From Roseateles terrae (lineage in GTDB: Bacteria > Pseudomonadota > Gammaproteobacteria > Burkholderiales > Burkholderiaceae_C), in contig NZ_JACHXO010000004.1 of the NCBI RefSeq assembly GCF_014192155.1, positions 186,001-250,000 of the forward strand: a stretch of 64,000 bases of DNA. Reading direction: 5' to 3'. Within the stretch, counting starts at the first letter, position 1. The number at the start of each line of letters is the position of its first letter. This document shows, piece after piece, positions 36,019-45,197 of the stretch. The position numbers and the translations under genes are program-made. A model generated the notes under the pieces. That model saw nothing but the letters and a program-made list of their open reading frames with translations, searched no databases and was not told the DNA's origin.

Positions 36019-36318
36019 TTACTTGCTGGCGACGCCTTCGGAAGCAGCGCCCTTCTTGGCGACGACGGCCTTCTCAGCAGCCTTCCTGGCGGCGATCTGG
36101 CTGGCGGTCGGTGCGTTGACGCCGTTGGACAGCGCGCCCACGCCGGCTTGTTCGGCGCTCAGGGCTGCGACTTCACCGGATTCGCGGGCAGCTTGCAGTT
36201 CGGCCAGCACTTCGGCACGGGTCTTGGCCGTGGGAGCGGCCGGTTCAGCGGCAAAAGCGGCGCCGGTGGTGCCCAGCAGGACGGCGGCGATCAGGGCGGT
36301 GGCGGAAAACTTGTTCAT
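36019..36318 (-). CDS. Small secreted DUF4148-family protein
   Basis: The 99-residue protein has a clear Sec signal peptide (MNKFSATALIAAVLLG, cleavage likely after AAFA) and the DUF4148-type core KTRAEVLAELQAARESGEV. The C-terminus is Ala/Lys-rich. DUF4148 proteins are small periplasmic or exported proteins common in Burkholderiales, with no established function. The gene stands alone and shares a bidirectional terminator with lysS. ATG 36318 is chosen because it starts the signal peptide. Confidence 0.82.
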   Translation of the reverse strand: MNKFSATALIAAVLLGTTGAAFAAEPAAPTAKTRAEVLAELQAARESGEVAALSAEQAGVGALSNGVNAPTASQIAARKAAEKAVVAKKGAASEGVASK

Positions 36319-36387
36319 GGCGGTTCCTCTCGTTCGTTGGGACTCCGCACGCTGCGCGTCGTCCATGGATCGAACTGTAGGCGTCAC

Positions 36388-36397
36388 CCCCTAGGGG
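36388..36397. promoter_or_regulatory. CCCCTAGGGG palindrome upstream of the DUF4148 gene
   Basis: A perfect 10-bp palindrome lies about 70 bases upstream of the DUF4148 start and is followed on the plus strand by GAAACACTAG with a second TAG-containing element. It may be an operator. The rest of the gap from 36319 to 36556 holds no convincing gene. Confidence 0.3.
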
Positions 36398-36556
36398 AAA
36401 CACTAGCCGCGATGGAAAGATCTGTTCACGGATCGTCAACAATCGCCACGGTGGGCGGTGGGCAGCGTCGAAAGCACGTCAACGATCGGGGCCACTCGGC
36501 CGCTGGGCCGTGCGGCTGCCGCTGGCCCGGCGCCTTGCCGCTGTCCTGCCGCCGCT

Positions 36557-37369
36557 TCAGCTGTGCTTGAACGACGGCGCGCGCTTGGCCAGGAACGCGT
36601 CCATGCCCTCACGCTGGTCGTCGCTGCCGAACAGCGCATGGAAGTAGCGGCGCTCCACCGCCACACCGTCGGTCAGCGGCCCCTGATAGGCCAGATTGAC
36701 CAGTTCCTTGATCAGCATGGTGGACGGGCCGCTGAACCCGTTGATGGTCTCGGCAGCGGTCAGGGCTTCGCTCATCAGCTGCTCCGCCGGCACCACGCGG
36801 GACACCAGACCGGCGCGTTCCGCCTCGGCGGCATCCATCATGCGGGCCGTCAGCAGCATGTCCATCGCCTTGCTCTTGCTCACCGCGCGCGGCAGGCGCT
36901 GGGTGCCGCCAGCACCGGGGATGATGCCCAGCTTGATTTCGGGCTGACCAAAGCGGGCCGTGTCCGCCGCAATGATGAAGTCGCACATCATGGCCAGCTC
37001 GCAGCCGCCGCCCAGGGCAAAGCCTGCCACCGCGCCGATCACCGGCTTGCGCACCTGCAGGATGGTTTCCCAGTTCTTGGAGATCAGGCCGCTCTTGAAG
37101 GCGCTCATAAAGGTGTGGGGCGCCATCGTGGGGATGTCCGCGCCAGCGGCAAAGGCCCGTTCACTGCCGGTCAGCACGATGCAGCCAATGCCGTCGTCCG
37201 CATCGAAGGCCAGCAGCGCCCGACCCAGTTCGTCCATCAGCGGGTCGCTCAGGGCATTGAGCTGCTTGGGTCGGTTCAGGCGGATCAGGCCGGTCTTGCG
37301 GTCGCCGCTGCCGACGACCTCCACCAGAATGTTCTCGAAGGCGATGTCGGTGATCGACTGGGATGTCAT
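36557..37369 (-). CDS. Enoyl-CoA hydratase/isomerase family protein
   Basis: The 270-residue crotonase-fold protein has IRLNRPKQLNALSDPLMDEL, the oxyanion-hole segment ERAFAAGADI, the second active-site region KPVIGAVAGFALGGGCELAM with a Glu, and IIPGAGGTQRLPR. These are the signatures of FadB/PaaF/EchA-type enoyl-CoA hydratases acting in fatty-acid or aromatic-acid beta-oxidation. ATG 37369 is preceded by a GGAG-type ribosome-binding site. No other beta-oxidation gene is adjacent. Confidence 0.92.
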   Translation of the reverse strand: MTSQSITDIAFENILVEVVGSGDRKTGLIRLNRPKQLNALSDPLMDELGRALLAFDADDGIGCIVLTGSERAFAAGADIPTMAPHTFMSAFKSGLISKNWETILQVRKPVIGAVAGFALGGGCELAMMCDFIIAADTARFGQPEIKLGIIPGAGGTQRLPRAVSKSKAMDMLLTARMMDAAEAERAGLVSRVVPAEQLMSEALTAAETINGFSGPSTMLIKELVNLAYQGPLTDGVAVERRYFHALFGSDDQREGMDAFLAKRAPSFKHS

Positions 37370-37484
37370 GGGCTGGTCTCCAAAGATGGGCGGTGGTCCG
37401 CCTTGGGGTGTCATCAATGGCGGCAACTATAGGCCGACCTGAGCCCCCCCGCCTCCGGAGGCCGCGCCCTGAATCCTCCGTCCC

Positions 37485-38939
37485 TCAGCCCTGCGCCAGC
37501 TCGAACCGCTGGACCGCGCTGGCCAGCACCCGCGCCTGCTCCCGCAGTGAATGCGCGGCGGCGGTGGATTCCTCCACCAGGGCCGCATTTTGCTGCGTCG
37601 CATTGTCCAGGCCCACCACCGCATGGTTGACGGTATCCACCGCCTTGGCCTGCTCGGCCGACGCGGTGGACAGAGACCCCAGCAACTCATCGACGCTGCG
37701 CACGTCGGCCACGATTTCGGACAGCACGAGCCGCGTCGCGTCCGCACTCGCCACGCCCGCGGCCACCTGCTCGGTGGAGGTGCTGATCAGCTCCTTGATC
37801 TGACGGGCCGCCTCGGCGCTTCGCTGGGCCAACGCCCGCACTTCCGAGGCCACCACCGCAAAGCCACGGCCGGTTTCGCCCGCCCGCGCGGCTTCCACCG
37901 CAGCATTGAGCGCCAGGATGTTGGTCTGGAAGGCAATGCCGTCGATCACGGCGGTAATGTCGCCCACCCGCCTGGCGGAGTCGGACACCCGCTCCATGCT
38001 GGCCGCCAGCGTCTGCACCGTGGCTTCGCCTCGGGCGGCACGCTGGGTCGCTTCCTGCGCCCGGTGGGACGCTTCCCGGGAGGTATCGGCCGATTGCCGG
38101 ACTGCCTGGGCCAGCTCCTCCACCGAGGCTGCCGTCTGCTGCAGGTTGGCAGCGGCCTCTTCCGTGCGGATGGACAGGTCGGAGTTGCCCGTCGCGATTT
38201 CATTCGAGGCCGCATCCACCGATTCAGCGGCGCTGTGCACCTGCCCGACGGTGACGGCGACGCTCTGCAGCGCTTCGCTGAGTTCGCGCGCGGCGCGCGT
38301 CGTCACCGGCACCTGGACGGCGGCGAAGTTCACCTTGCCACGAGTCCCCACCAGCACCTCGGTGATGGTGTTGAGCTCGGCCATCAGCTGCGCATCCCGG
38401 CGCATCTTGATCACGATGAAGACTTCGAAGACCGTCTGCACCACGACATAGGTGGCGTGACCGAGGATCTGCGCGAAGTCGGGCTTGGACAGACAGAACA
38501 GTCCCAGGCCCGCCGCCTGCAGGCGGTCAAAGAGCACGTGGTGCACTGCGAACGTTGCCGCCATCACGATCACCGGCAGCCAGTGTCGGTACACCAGCAT
38601 CAGCGCGATCGAGACAAACACGCCAAAGTGATATTCGAGATTGCCGCCGCCCAGATGGATCTGCAGGGCGATCAGGCTGGCCAACAGCATCGGCAGCACG
38701 ACGGAATTGAGCCAGCTGCCGCGGGCCATCAGAAAACATCCGCCGGCGACCAGGAACAGCGGCATCCCCCAACCCAGCGCCACCCCCAGCTGCCCATACT
38801 GCTGCCCGACGGCCAGCACCACCAGCAGCACCAGCGCGCAGGCGCCGAGCAGGGAAGCGTCGCCATTGACGCGCAGATATCGCAAACCGTCGTCGGCGGC
38901 GGGGTTGGGAGAGACAGAAGCGGGAGGGCGTGGCGACAT
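37485..38939 (-). CDS. Methyl-accepting chemotaxis protein with a multi-TM sensor domain
   Basis: This 484-residue chemoreceptor has five or six N-terminal hydrophobic segments (about residues 30-195) instead of a periplasmic ligand domain between two helices. The membrane part contains [15 protein letters not shown] and [10 protein letters not shown] with several conserved-looking histidines. No clear HAMP domain follows. The C-terminal signalling domain has the standard hairpin tip [20 protein letters not shown] and [19 protein letters not shown]. It should couple to CheA/CheW at the inner membrane. GTG 38981 is an alternative start. Membrane sensors of this kind with HxGG and HH motifs occur in other MCPs and GGDEF proteins; the ligand is unknown. 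Confidence 0.9.
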   Translation of the reverse strand: MSPRPPASVSPNPAADDGLRYLRVNGDASLLGACALVLLVVLAVGQQYGQLGVALGWGMPLFLVAGGCFLMARGSWLNSVVLPMLLASLIALQIHLGGGNLEYHFGVFVSIALMLVYRHWLPVIVMAATFAVHHVLFDRLQAAGLGLFCLSKPDFAQILGHATYVVVQTVFEVFIVIKMRRDAQLMAELNTITEVLVGTRGKVNFAAVQVPVTTRAARELSEALQSVAVTVGQVHSAAESVDAASNEIATGNSDLSIRTEEAAANLQQTAASVEELAQAVRQSADTSREASHRAQEATQRAARGEATVQTLAASMERVSDSARRVGDITAVIDGIAFQTNILALNAAVEAARAGETGRGFAVVASEVRALAQRSAEAARQIKELISTSTEQVAAGVASADATRLVLSEIVADVRSVDELLGSLSTASAEQAKAVDTVNHAVVGLDNATQQNAALVEESTAAAHSLREQARVLASAVQRFELAQG

Positions 38940-39097
38940 GACCGACTCGGCTGGAAGAAGGGCGACATGCCCCTCATGCACTCAGGAGTCTGCTTAGCCT
39001 AGGAGCGCTCCGCCAGCCGCACACCTGCAGTCCGGCGTGTCAGTCAATTACCTAAAGCCGTGTGCGCAGATCACGGGGCCCGCCTTCGCGGGGCAGC

Positions 39098-39520
39098 TCA
39101 TTCGGATGGACGGGATTGCGTCCGGTAATGAGAACCCGGTGGCGTCCAGAACACGGCTCCAAAGGGAGTTTCCTTCAGGTTCACCGGCAGTTCCCGCGCG
39201 TCCAGTTCGGCGCGCAGGCCATCCAGGCCCGTCTCGGAAGCCATCACGTAGCCGGCCTCCAGCACGTCGCCGTAGTTGGCCTCCGTGTGGCCCACCGCCA
39301 GTTCCACCAGTTCGTCCGTCCCGTCAAATCCCAGTTCCCAGATGTGCACGTCCTGGTCGGTGGCGAAGGTCTTGATGCGCCAGGCCTTGCCATTGGCGGC
39401 GAAGAACTGGATGGTGTCGAACACGTCTTCCGTCGCAGGCGCTTCGGTGTTGTTCAGATAGCTGCTCTGGATGGACAGCTCGAAGAGGATGAGTTGATGG
39501 GGCGTGGCCATGGCGGTCAT
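39098..39520 (-). CDS. Hypothetical protein, 140 residues
   Basis: I do not recognise this protein. It is a small acidic, soluble-looking protein without a signal peptide or membrane helix. Features are LILFELSIQSSYLNNTEA near the start, a Trp- and Phe-rich middle (WRIKTFATDQDVHIWELGFD) and FGAVFWTPPGSHYR near the C-terminus. The reading frame is clean, codon use looks like that of its neighbours, and it sits between the chemoreceptor and the DUF3108 gene on the same strand. An alternative start is nine bases downstream. Confidence 0.6.
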   Translation of the reverse strand: MTAMATPHQLILFELSIQSSYLNNTEAPATEDVFDTIQFFAANGKAWRIKTFATDQDVHIWELGFDGTDELVELAVGHTEANYGDVLEAGYVMASETGLDGLRAELDARELPVNLKETPFGAVFWTPPGSHYRTQSRPSE

Positions 39521-39615
39521 GCTACGTCAGGCGGGGCGGAAGACCGAATCCCTCTGGCCTTCGCGGTCACGGTGGCGGCCCTGGGGGTGGCCCTTGGGGC
39601 CGGTCATGAGTCCGG

Positions 39616-40719
39616 TCACTGGGGGGCCGACGCCGCCGCCGGCATCGCCTGCAGCGGCGCTTCCTTCAGTGTCAGATCGATATAGCTGTTCGCATCCTTC
39701 TGCCGGTTCTGCCAGATGCGGATGCGCACCGGCAAGTACTGGAGCGACGGCGCCAGCCACATCTCCGTTTCCATATCGCCCCAGGTGTCGACCATGTCGG
39801 AGTCCACATGCCAGGCCTGCAGCGGGCCCATCGGCGTGTCCACCGTTTCCAGGTCATTTCGCACCACATAGCGCCAGGTGTGCACCCGCCGCGGCAAGGC
39901 CAGCGGCAACTGCACCAGCCATCCCGGCTGGGCCGTCTGACGCCCGGTGAGGAACATCCAGGTCAGCTGCACAAACTGGCTGGCGGCGTCCTGCGTGTCG
40001 TCGGTCCTCGGCACGCGCTGGCCGTTGGCCAGCACCACGCCGCCGTCATCGAACAGCAGCGAGGTTTGCCGGCGTCCCCCGGCCAATCCGCCGGTGACCT
40101 CGTCGAAGCGCCTGGGCATCAGACCGTCCGGTCCGATCATGCCGTCGCTGCTCAGGCGCCGGGTCATCAAGGGCGCCAGGGCCGGGCCGATGCTCGCTTC
40201 CAGATGCACCTGATAGTGCGCGCCCTCCCGCAGCCACTGCACCCGCGCCTGACCGTAGATCGGTCCACGGAAGTTGCCGGTCAGGCGGTACTGCATCTCG
40301 GTGGAGAGCGGCCATTCGATGCCTGGCTGGTAGTCGCCGGGGGTCTCCGGCAATTGCAGGGCATGGGGGGACGACAGTGGGTCGGGCGCGGTGGCCGACT
40401 GCCGCGACGGTGTGTCGGAGGCCGCGAGGCGGCCCGGCAGGTCGCCAGCGGGCGCCTTCAAGCCTGGCTTGGCCTTGACCAGATCGGCGCCTGGTGCCCC
40501 CTCCTCGCCCCTCGGCCGGGTGTCCATCGGGGGCGGTGGCGGCGCCGGCTGCAAGGCCCGCACAAACGCCGCCTGGATGCGCTCCGGCTCCGGTGTCACC
40601 GGCGCCCAATCGCCCAGCAGCTGCTGAACGCCGCCCAGCAGGCCCAGATGCAGCAGCACCACCAGCAGCGTCAACGCCACCAGTGCTGCGGTGCGGGGCT
40701 GGATCAGCCGCCCAGCCAT
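39616..40719 (-). CDS. DUF3108 domain-containing protein
   Basis: The 367-residue protein has one N-terminal membrane helix (about 10-30, ALVALTLLVVLLHLGLLGG), a Pro/Ala-rich periplasmic linker (50-125), and a C-terminal beta-rich domain (about 130-355) with YRLTGNFRGPIYGQARVQW, SLLFDDGGVV and WLAPSLQYLPVRIRI, the pattern of DUF3108. Such proteins are thought to be periplasmic, with a lipocalin-like or beta-barrel-like fold, and their role is unknown. The start overlaps the stop of the upstream M61 peptidase gene by 16 bases, so the two are probably co-expressed. Confidence 0.85.
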   Translation of the reverse strand: MAGRLIQPRTAALVALTLLVVLLHLGLLGGVQQLLGDWAPVTPEPERIQAAFVRALQPAPPPPPMDTRPRGEEGAPGADLVKAKPGLKAPAGDLPGRLAASDTPSRQSATAPDPLSSPHALQLPETPGDYQPGIEWPLSTEMQYRLTGNFRGPIYGQARVQWLREGAHYQVHLEASIGPALAPLMTRRLSSDGMIGPDGLMPRRFDEVTGGLAGGRRQTSLLFDDGGVVLANGQRVPRTDDTQDAASQFVQLTWMFLTGRQTAQPGWLVQLPLALPRRVHTWRYVVRNDLETVDTPMGPLQAWHVDSDMVDTWGDMETEMWLAPSLQYLPVRIRIWQNRQKDANSYIDLTLKEAPLQAMPAAASAPQ

Positions 40720-42440
40720 GCACGCCGCAGGCTCTGCGCGCGGGCCGGGGCCTTGTCCAGCACGCCCAGACAGATCGGCCGGGCCAAGCTGTCCTGCATC
40801 GGCAGGGACAGGGTCAGCGTCAGCATGCGCTGGTCACGCGATACCAGCAGCTGAAGGTCCTGCGGATGCTGCGGGTCCAGCGTCAGCGTCACGTCGTCCA
40901 GCTTGCGCACCCGCCATCCGTTGCAGGCGACGATCTCATCGCCCGGGCTCAGGCCGGCGGCCAGTGCGGCGCCTTCCAGCAGCACCTGCTTGACGACCAG
41001 CGCGCCATCGGTGTCCTGCACCCTAAGACCCAGGCGTTGCGCCAGCGTCGGTTTCTCGTGGGTCCAGCGCACGCCCAGGCGCTCGAGCAGCGGCGGCAAC
41101 GGCAGGTCGTCGCAGCCGCCCACCCACTGCTGCAGCAGCTGGGCCACCACCTCCCCGCCCAGTTCGGCCACCCGCGCGAAGATGCGTTCTTCGCTCACCG
41201 GGCCACCGGCGGACTCCCGCCACAGGGCGCGCATCAACTCATCGAGCGAGCTGGCGCGCTCCGCGCTGCGCAGGGTCAGGTCCAGCGCCAGGGCCACCAT
41301 CGAGCCTTTGGCGTAATAGCTCACCAGCGCATTGGGGGCGTTTTCGTCCTGGCGGTAGTACTTGGTCCAGGCCTCGAAGCTGGACTGCGCCACGCTCTGA
41401 TGCTTGCGCCCCGGCGCGCCCAGCACCTGCGTGAAGGTGTGGCCGATCAGCTTGAGGTAACGCGCTTCGTCGATTAGCCCGGCGCGCACCAGGAACAGAT
41501 CGTCGTAGTAGGAGGTGAAGCCTTCGAAGAACCACAGCAGCCGGGTGTAGTTCTCCTGCTCGTAGTCGTAATGTTCAAAGACGTCGGGACGCAGCCGCTT
41601 GACGTTCCAGGTGTGGAAGTATTCGTGGCTGATCAGGCCCAGCAGCTTCACATAGCCGTCGGTCAGCTCCGCCTGCCCCAGACGCGGCAGGTCCCGGCGG
41701 GAAGCGATGAGCGCCGTGCTGGCGCGATGCTCCAGACCGCCATAGCCGTCATCCACACAATTGAGGAGGAAGACATACCGGTCCATCGGCCCCTTGGGCT
41801 TGGGGCCGTGCCAGAAATGCATCTGGGTGTCGCAGATGCGCTGCGCATCCTTGAGCAGCCGCTCGCCATCCATCACCGGCAATGCGCCGGAGACCACGAA
41901 CTCATGCGGCACGCCACCGGACACGAATTCGCCACGCCAGAAATGGCCCAGTTCGAAGGGATGGTCCACCAGCTCGTCGTAATCGGCGGCCTGCCAGTGA
42001 CCGTCGTCGCCGCGAGACATCGCGGTGGCCACCTCCCAGCCGGACGGCAGGCCCACCAGCTCAATGCGGTGTTGCAGCGTCTCCTTGCCGTGCGCCCGCA
42101 GGCACAGGCTGGTCGGATTGAAGAATCCCCGCTGGGCATCGAGGAACGCCGCCCGCACCGAGGTGTCGAAGGCATACACCGAATAAGTCACCACCAGGGC
42201 GCCGCGACCGCTGCAGTCGAACTCCCAGCGGTTCTTGGAAGTCTGATGCGGCGTGAGGTCCCGGCTGCCCTGTCGTGCGGTGACCTGCCCGAGGTGACGG
42301 GAGAACTCCCGCACCAGGTAGCTGCCCGGAATCCAGACGGGCAGGCTGAGCCCCTGACGCGCGGCGGGAGCGGGCACGGTCATGCTCACCTCAAAACGGT
42401 GGGCATGCAGGTCGGCGATGGCAATGCGGTACTGGATCAT
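40704..42440 (-). CDS. M61-family metallopeptidase with PDZ domain
   Basis: The 578-residue protein has the zinc motif HEYFH (272-276) in LISHEYFHTWNVKRLRP and the third ligand Glu306 in FFEGFTSYYDD, both diagnostic of the M61 glycyl-aminopeptidase family. A C-terminal PDZ domain lies at about 470-555. No signal peptide is visible, so it is probably cytoplasmic. Family members are aminopeptidases with a preference for Gly or Ala, but few have been studied. It shares a 16-base overlap with the DUF3108 gene. Confidence 0.93.
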   Translation of the reverse strand: MIQYRIAIADLHAHRFEVSMTVPAPAARQGLSLPVWIPGSYLVREFSRHLGQVTARQGSRDLTPHQTSKNRWEFDCSGRGALVVTYSVYAFDTSVRAAFLDAQRGFFNPTSLCLRAHGKETLQHRIELVGLPSGWEVATAMSRGDDGHWQAADYDELVDHPFELGHFWRGEFVSGGVPHEFVVSGALPVMDGERLLKDAQRICDTQMHFWHGPKPKGPMDRYVFLLNCVDDGYGGLEHRASTALIASRRDLPRLGQAELTDGYVKLLGLISHEYFHTWNVKRLRPDVFEHYDYEQENYTRLLWFFEGFTSYYDDLFLVRAGLIDEARYLKLIGHTFTQVLGAPGRKHQSVAQSSFEAWTKYYRQDENAPNALVSYYAKGSMVALALDLTLRSAERASSLDELMRALWRESAGGPVSEERIFARVAELGGEVVAQLLQQWVGGCDDLPLPPLLERLGVRWTHEKPTLAQRLGLRVQDTDGALVVKQVLLEGAALAAGLSPGDEIVACNGWRVRKLDDVTLTLDPQHPQDLQLLVSRDQRMLTLTLSLPMQDSLARPICLGVLDKAPARAQSLRRAWLGG

Positions 42441-42573
42441 GGAGACAAGCCTACCAAGGCTTGGCGCCCGCCAACACCGGCATGGGCGCCTGTCGCTCTA
42501 ATTGAGGGGGGTGTCGCCCGGGGGACGCCCTTCGGGGGAGCCCTCCCCCCGGTCCCTCAGGCACTCATCCGCT

Positions 42574-43020
42574 TCAAACCAGGGTCGCCTGCGCCGCCAG
42601 GAAGCAGCACAGGGCCGCCACCGCGCTGAGGCGGAAGCGCAGCGTCAGCCAGGCGCTGGCGCCGAGGGCGGGATACATCCGCCGGTCCACGAGATAGCAG
42701 ACGATCAGCATGACGCCATGCACCACCAGGCCGGCGTACGGCGGCATCATCGAGGCGATCCACGCCACCAGCGACGGCACCACACCCCAGACGTAGGGAC
42801 TCGGAGAAGGAATCGACTGCCGGAAGGCCAGGCCCCAGTGGATGGCGCCGAGGAACGAGACGATCACCGCCGCATAGTTGGTCAGTCCCATGACGGTGTA
42901 GACATGGGCATCGTCACGCACCAGCCAGGTGAGCAGTGCCCCCAGGACGAAGGGAATCAGCCCGGCGTACCCCAGCTTCAGGGCGACCGGATTCGGAGGC
43001 AGGACGGTGCGTTCGTTCAT
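42574..43020 (-). CDS. DUF3429-family membrane protein
   Basis: The 148-residue protein has about four membrane helices, with the family-typical LGYAGLIPFVLGAL, FLGAIHWGLAF and VWGVVPSLVAWIASMM. These define DUF3429, small inner-membrane proteins of unknown function found in proteobacteria. ATG 43020 is chosen since the upstream frame adds an unlikely N-terminus. It lies 58 bases downstream of dsbC on the same strand. Confidence 0.85.
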   Translation of the reverse strand: MNERTVLPPNPVALKLGYAGLIPFVLGALLTWLVRDDAHVYTVMGLTNYAAVIVSFLGAIHWGLAFRQSIPSPSPYVWGVVPSLVAWIASMMPPYAGLVVHGVMLIVCYLVDRRMYPALGASAWLTLRFRLSAVAALCCFLAAQATLV

Positions 43021-43078
43021 GGACCCAACAACGGCAGAGGCGGTGACGGGACCTACCAAGGCCCCTCACCCGTAACGA

Positions 43079-43810
43079 TCAGGATTTGGCGGTGCCTGCT
43101 TTGATGCTCTGCAGGCGCTGTTCGAGCTGATCGGCGCTCAGGGCGCCCGGCGCCCGGGTGCCGTCTTCAAAGACGATGGCCGGGGTGCCGTTGACCTTGA
43201 GCTTGCGGCTCAGGTCCAGATTGCGCTCGACGGCGCTGGCATCGCACTTGGCGTCCGGACGGGGCAGCGTCACACCGCTGACCATCCAGTCGCGCCAGGC
43301 AGCCGTATTGTCCTTGGCGCACCAGGCGGCTTTGGACTTATCTGGCGAGTCCCCCCCGAGAATGGGGATGACGAAGGTGTAGACGGTCACATTGTTGACG
43401 GCCTGCAACGACTGCTCGAAACGCTTGCAATACCCGCAGTTCGGATCCGCAAACACGGCGATGCGGCGCGAGCCGTCGCCCTTCTTCCAGACGATGGCGT
43501 CCTTCAGCGGCAGGGTGGAGAAGTCCACCATGGTGATCTTGGTGATGCGGTCCTGCGTCAGGTTGCGACGGTTCTTCAGATCGAGCATCTCGCCCTCGAT
43601 CAGATACTGACCGGTGGCATCGGTGTAACGGATTTCTGTGCCGATGCGCACTTCCCACAGGCCGGGAATCGGCGTCGGACGGACTTCATCCAGCTTGATG
43701 TCCTTGGGCAGCGCCGCGCCCAGGTTCTTGCGGATGGTGTCTTCGTTGGCCTGCGCGGTGCAGCCCATCACGGCCAGGGTCAGGGCCAGCAGGGGGGCGG
43801 AGAACTTCAT
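43079..43810 (-). CDS. dsbC: DsbC-type thiol:disulfide interchange protein
   Basis: The 243-residue periplasmic protein has a signal peptide (about 1-21), an N-terminal dimerisation domain (about 25-85) and a thioredoxin domain with the CGYC active site (Cys125, Cys128) and the cis-Pro segment VNGTPAIVF. A second cysteine pair lies further on, in AWCAKD and AKCDAS, as in DsbC. It isomerises wrong disulfides in the periplasm and is kept reduced by DsbD. The cysteine at 17 (VMGC) is lipobox-like but less convincing than cleavage after AQA. Confidence 0.94.
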   Translation of the reverse strand: MKFSAPLLALTLAVMGCTAQANEDTIRKNLGAALPKDIKLDEVRPTPIPGLWEVRIGTEIRYTDATGQYLIEGEMLDLKNRRNLTQDRITKITMVDFSTLPLKDAIVWKKGDGSRRIAVFADPNCGYCKRFEQSLQAVNNVTVYTFVIPILGGDSPDKSKAAWCAKDNTAAWRDWMVSGVTLPRPDAKCDASAVERNLDLSRKLKVNGTPAIVFEDGTRAPGALSADQLEQRLQSIKAGTAKS

Positions 43811-43859
43811 GTCTTGATTCCTTGTTGCGTCGGCCGGGGCCGGCGTCAGTCGTCAGGGG

Positions 43860-45038
43860 TCAATGACCCAGGGCCCGGGCGGTGAGCCATTTTTTGATCG
43901 GACCGGCCCGGTCCACCAGCCGCAGCCCTTCGTTGCGCAGGCGGGCGATGACCGGGGCCTGGCTGGCGAAACCGCGCAGAAGGCTGTCGGTGAGTTCGCC
44001 CATGGCCCAGGTGGGCGCCAGGCGGGCACGGGCATAGCGGCGCAACAGCTTCTCGTCGTCGAGCGTGCGCCAGGCTTCGCGGGCGACGATCACCTCCACC
44101 AGCGCTTCGACATCGGCCAGGCCCAGGTTCAGGCCCTGTCCGGCCAAGGGATGCACCAGATGGGCGGCATCCCCCAGCAGCACCCAGCCGGGGCCGCAAA
44201 GGCGGTCGGCACGGGCCAGCTGCAGCGGCCAGGCCTGACGTTCGCTGGCCAGCGTGAGGGCACCGACCTGTCCGCCGGTGGCTTCCATCAGCGCCGCTTC
44301 AAATTCAGATGGGCCGGCGGCCAGCAGGGTCTGCGCGCGTTCCCGCGGTACCGACCAGACGAAGCCGTAGCTGCGGCCGGCTTCCGGACGGTCGAATGGC
44401 AACAGGCCCAGGATGTCCGGGGAGCGGAACCATTGCAGCGCGACGCCGTGATGCGGCTGGCTGGCCACCACGCGGGCGGCAATGCCCAGATGACCGTAGT
44501 CGTGCCGCTCGAAGTGCACGCCGTGCCGGGTCTGCGCCGTCACCGATTCGCGGCCTTCGCACAAGGCTTCGAGGGTGGCGGGCACCGGCGCGCTGACGCG
44601 CTGCACATGCGGGGCGAAGCGCAGGGCGGCGTCGAGCTGGTCCTCCAGGGCGGCGGCGTCCACGATGTGGGCCAGTTCCCCCACGCCCTGGTCCCAGGCG
44701 CTGAAATGGAGCGAGGCACCGGCGCGATCGCCCATCACCCGCATATCGTGCACGGCGGTACGGGCATCTTCGGGCAGGGTGTCCCAGACGCGCAGGCGGT
44801 TGAGCAGGCGCACCGACTGGGCGTTCAGCGCATAGGCGCGCACATCGCTGCCGGGCTGGACCGGGCGTCCGGCCGTGGCGGCGGCCGCCGGGCCGCTGGC
44901 CAGACCGGGTTCCGTGGCGGCGGCGGGCGCGGCGGTTTTGCCCAGCAGGGCGACCCGAAAGCCTCGGGCGCCCAGCGCCAGGGCCAGACTGCGGCCAACG
45001 CAGCCACTGCCGCGTACCAGGACGTCGAACTTTTCCAT
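43860..45038 (-). CDS. FAD-dependent ubiquinone hydroxylase (UbiH/UbiF/VisC family)
   Basis: The 392-residue flavoprotein has the N-terminal dinucleotide motif GSGCVG (10-15, a slight variant of GxGxxG), the second FAD motif WVLLGDAAHLVHPLAGQG, and NLGLADVEALVEV directly after it, the standard UbiH/UbiF/UbiI pattern. It should hydroxylate the ubiquinone ring precursor. Which ring position cannot be decided here. An Ala-rich loop (about 35-65) is longer than usual. The open frame continues far upstream, antisense to ychF, but that is not coding. The gene is divergent from ychF. Confidence 0.88.
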   Translation of the reverse strand: MEKFDVLVRGSGCVGRSLALALGARGFRVALLGKTAAPAAATEPGLASGPAAAATAGRPVQPGSDVRAYALNAQSVRLLNRLRVWDTLPEDARTAVHDMRVMGDRAGASLHFSAWDQGVGELAHIVDAAALEDQLDAALRFAPHVQRVSAPVPATLEALCEGRESVTAQTRHGVHFERHDYGHLGIAARVVASQPHHGVALQWFRSPDILGLLPFDRPEAGRSYGFVWSVPRERAQTLLAAGPSEFEAALMEATGGQVGALTLASERQAWPLQLARADRLCGPGWVLLGDAAHLVHPLAGQGLNLGLADVEALVEVIVAREAWRTLDDEKLLRRYARARLAPTWAMGELTDSLLRGFASQAPVIARLRNEGLRLVDRAGPIKKWLTARALGH

Positions 45039-45060
45039 GTCGGAGATTGTAGGCAGGGGC

Positions 45061-45091
45061 TTGAGGGGTGCTGCCGCGGGCCGCTTAAAAT
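45061..45091 (+). promoter_or_regulatory. Candidate ychF promoter
   Basis: TTGAGG (45061-45066) and TTAAAA (45085-45090) with an 18-base spacer form a weak sigma-70-like pair about 107 bases upstream of ychF. The CTTAAAATG string also occurs upstream of lysS. Confidence 0.3.
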
Positions 45092-45197
45092 GTTGATCTG
45101 AAGGTAACCACGGGCCGATGCATTCACCCGGGGGAGCCCTGTTGCCTGTGCCCGCTGTCCGCGGCCGCTGGCCTCCCAGCAATTCCGAAAGCCCCCC

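Noticed and set aside
37451-37462. GCCTCCGGAGGC, a perfect 12-bp palindrome between the chemoreceptor and hydratase genes
   Set aside because: It has no loop or T-tract and is the kind of palindrome expected by chance in G+C-rich intergenic DNA. No supporting signal was found.
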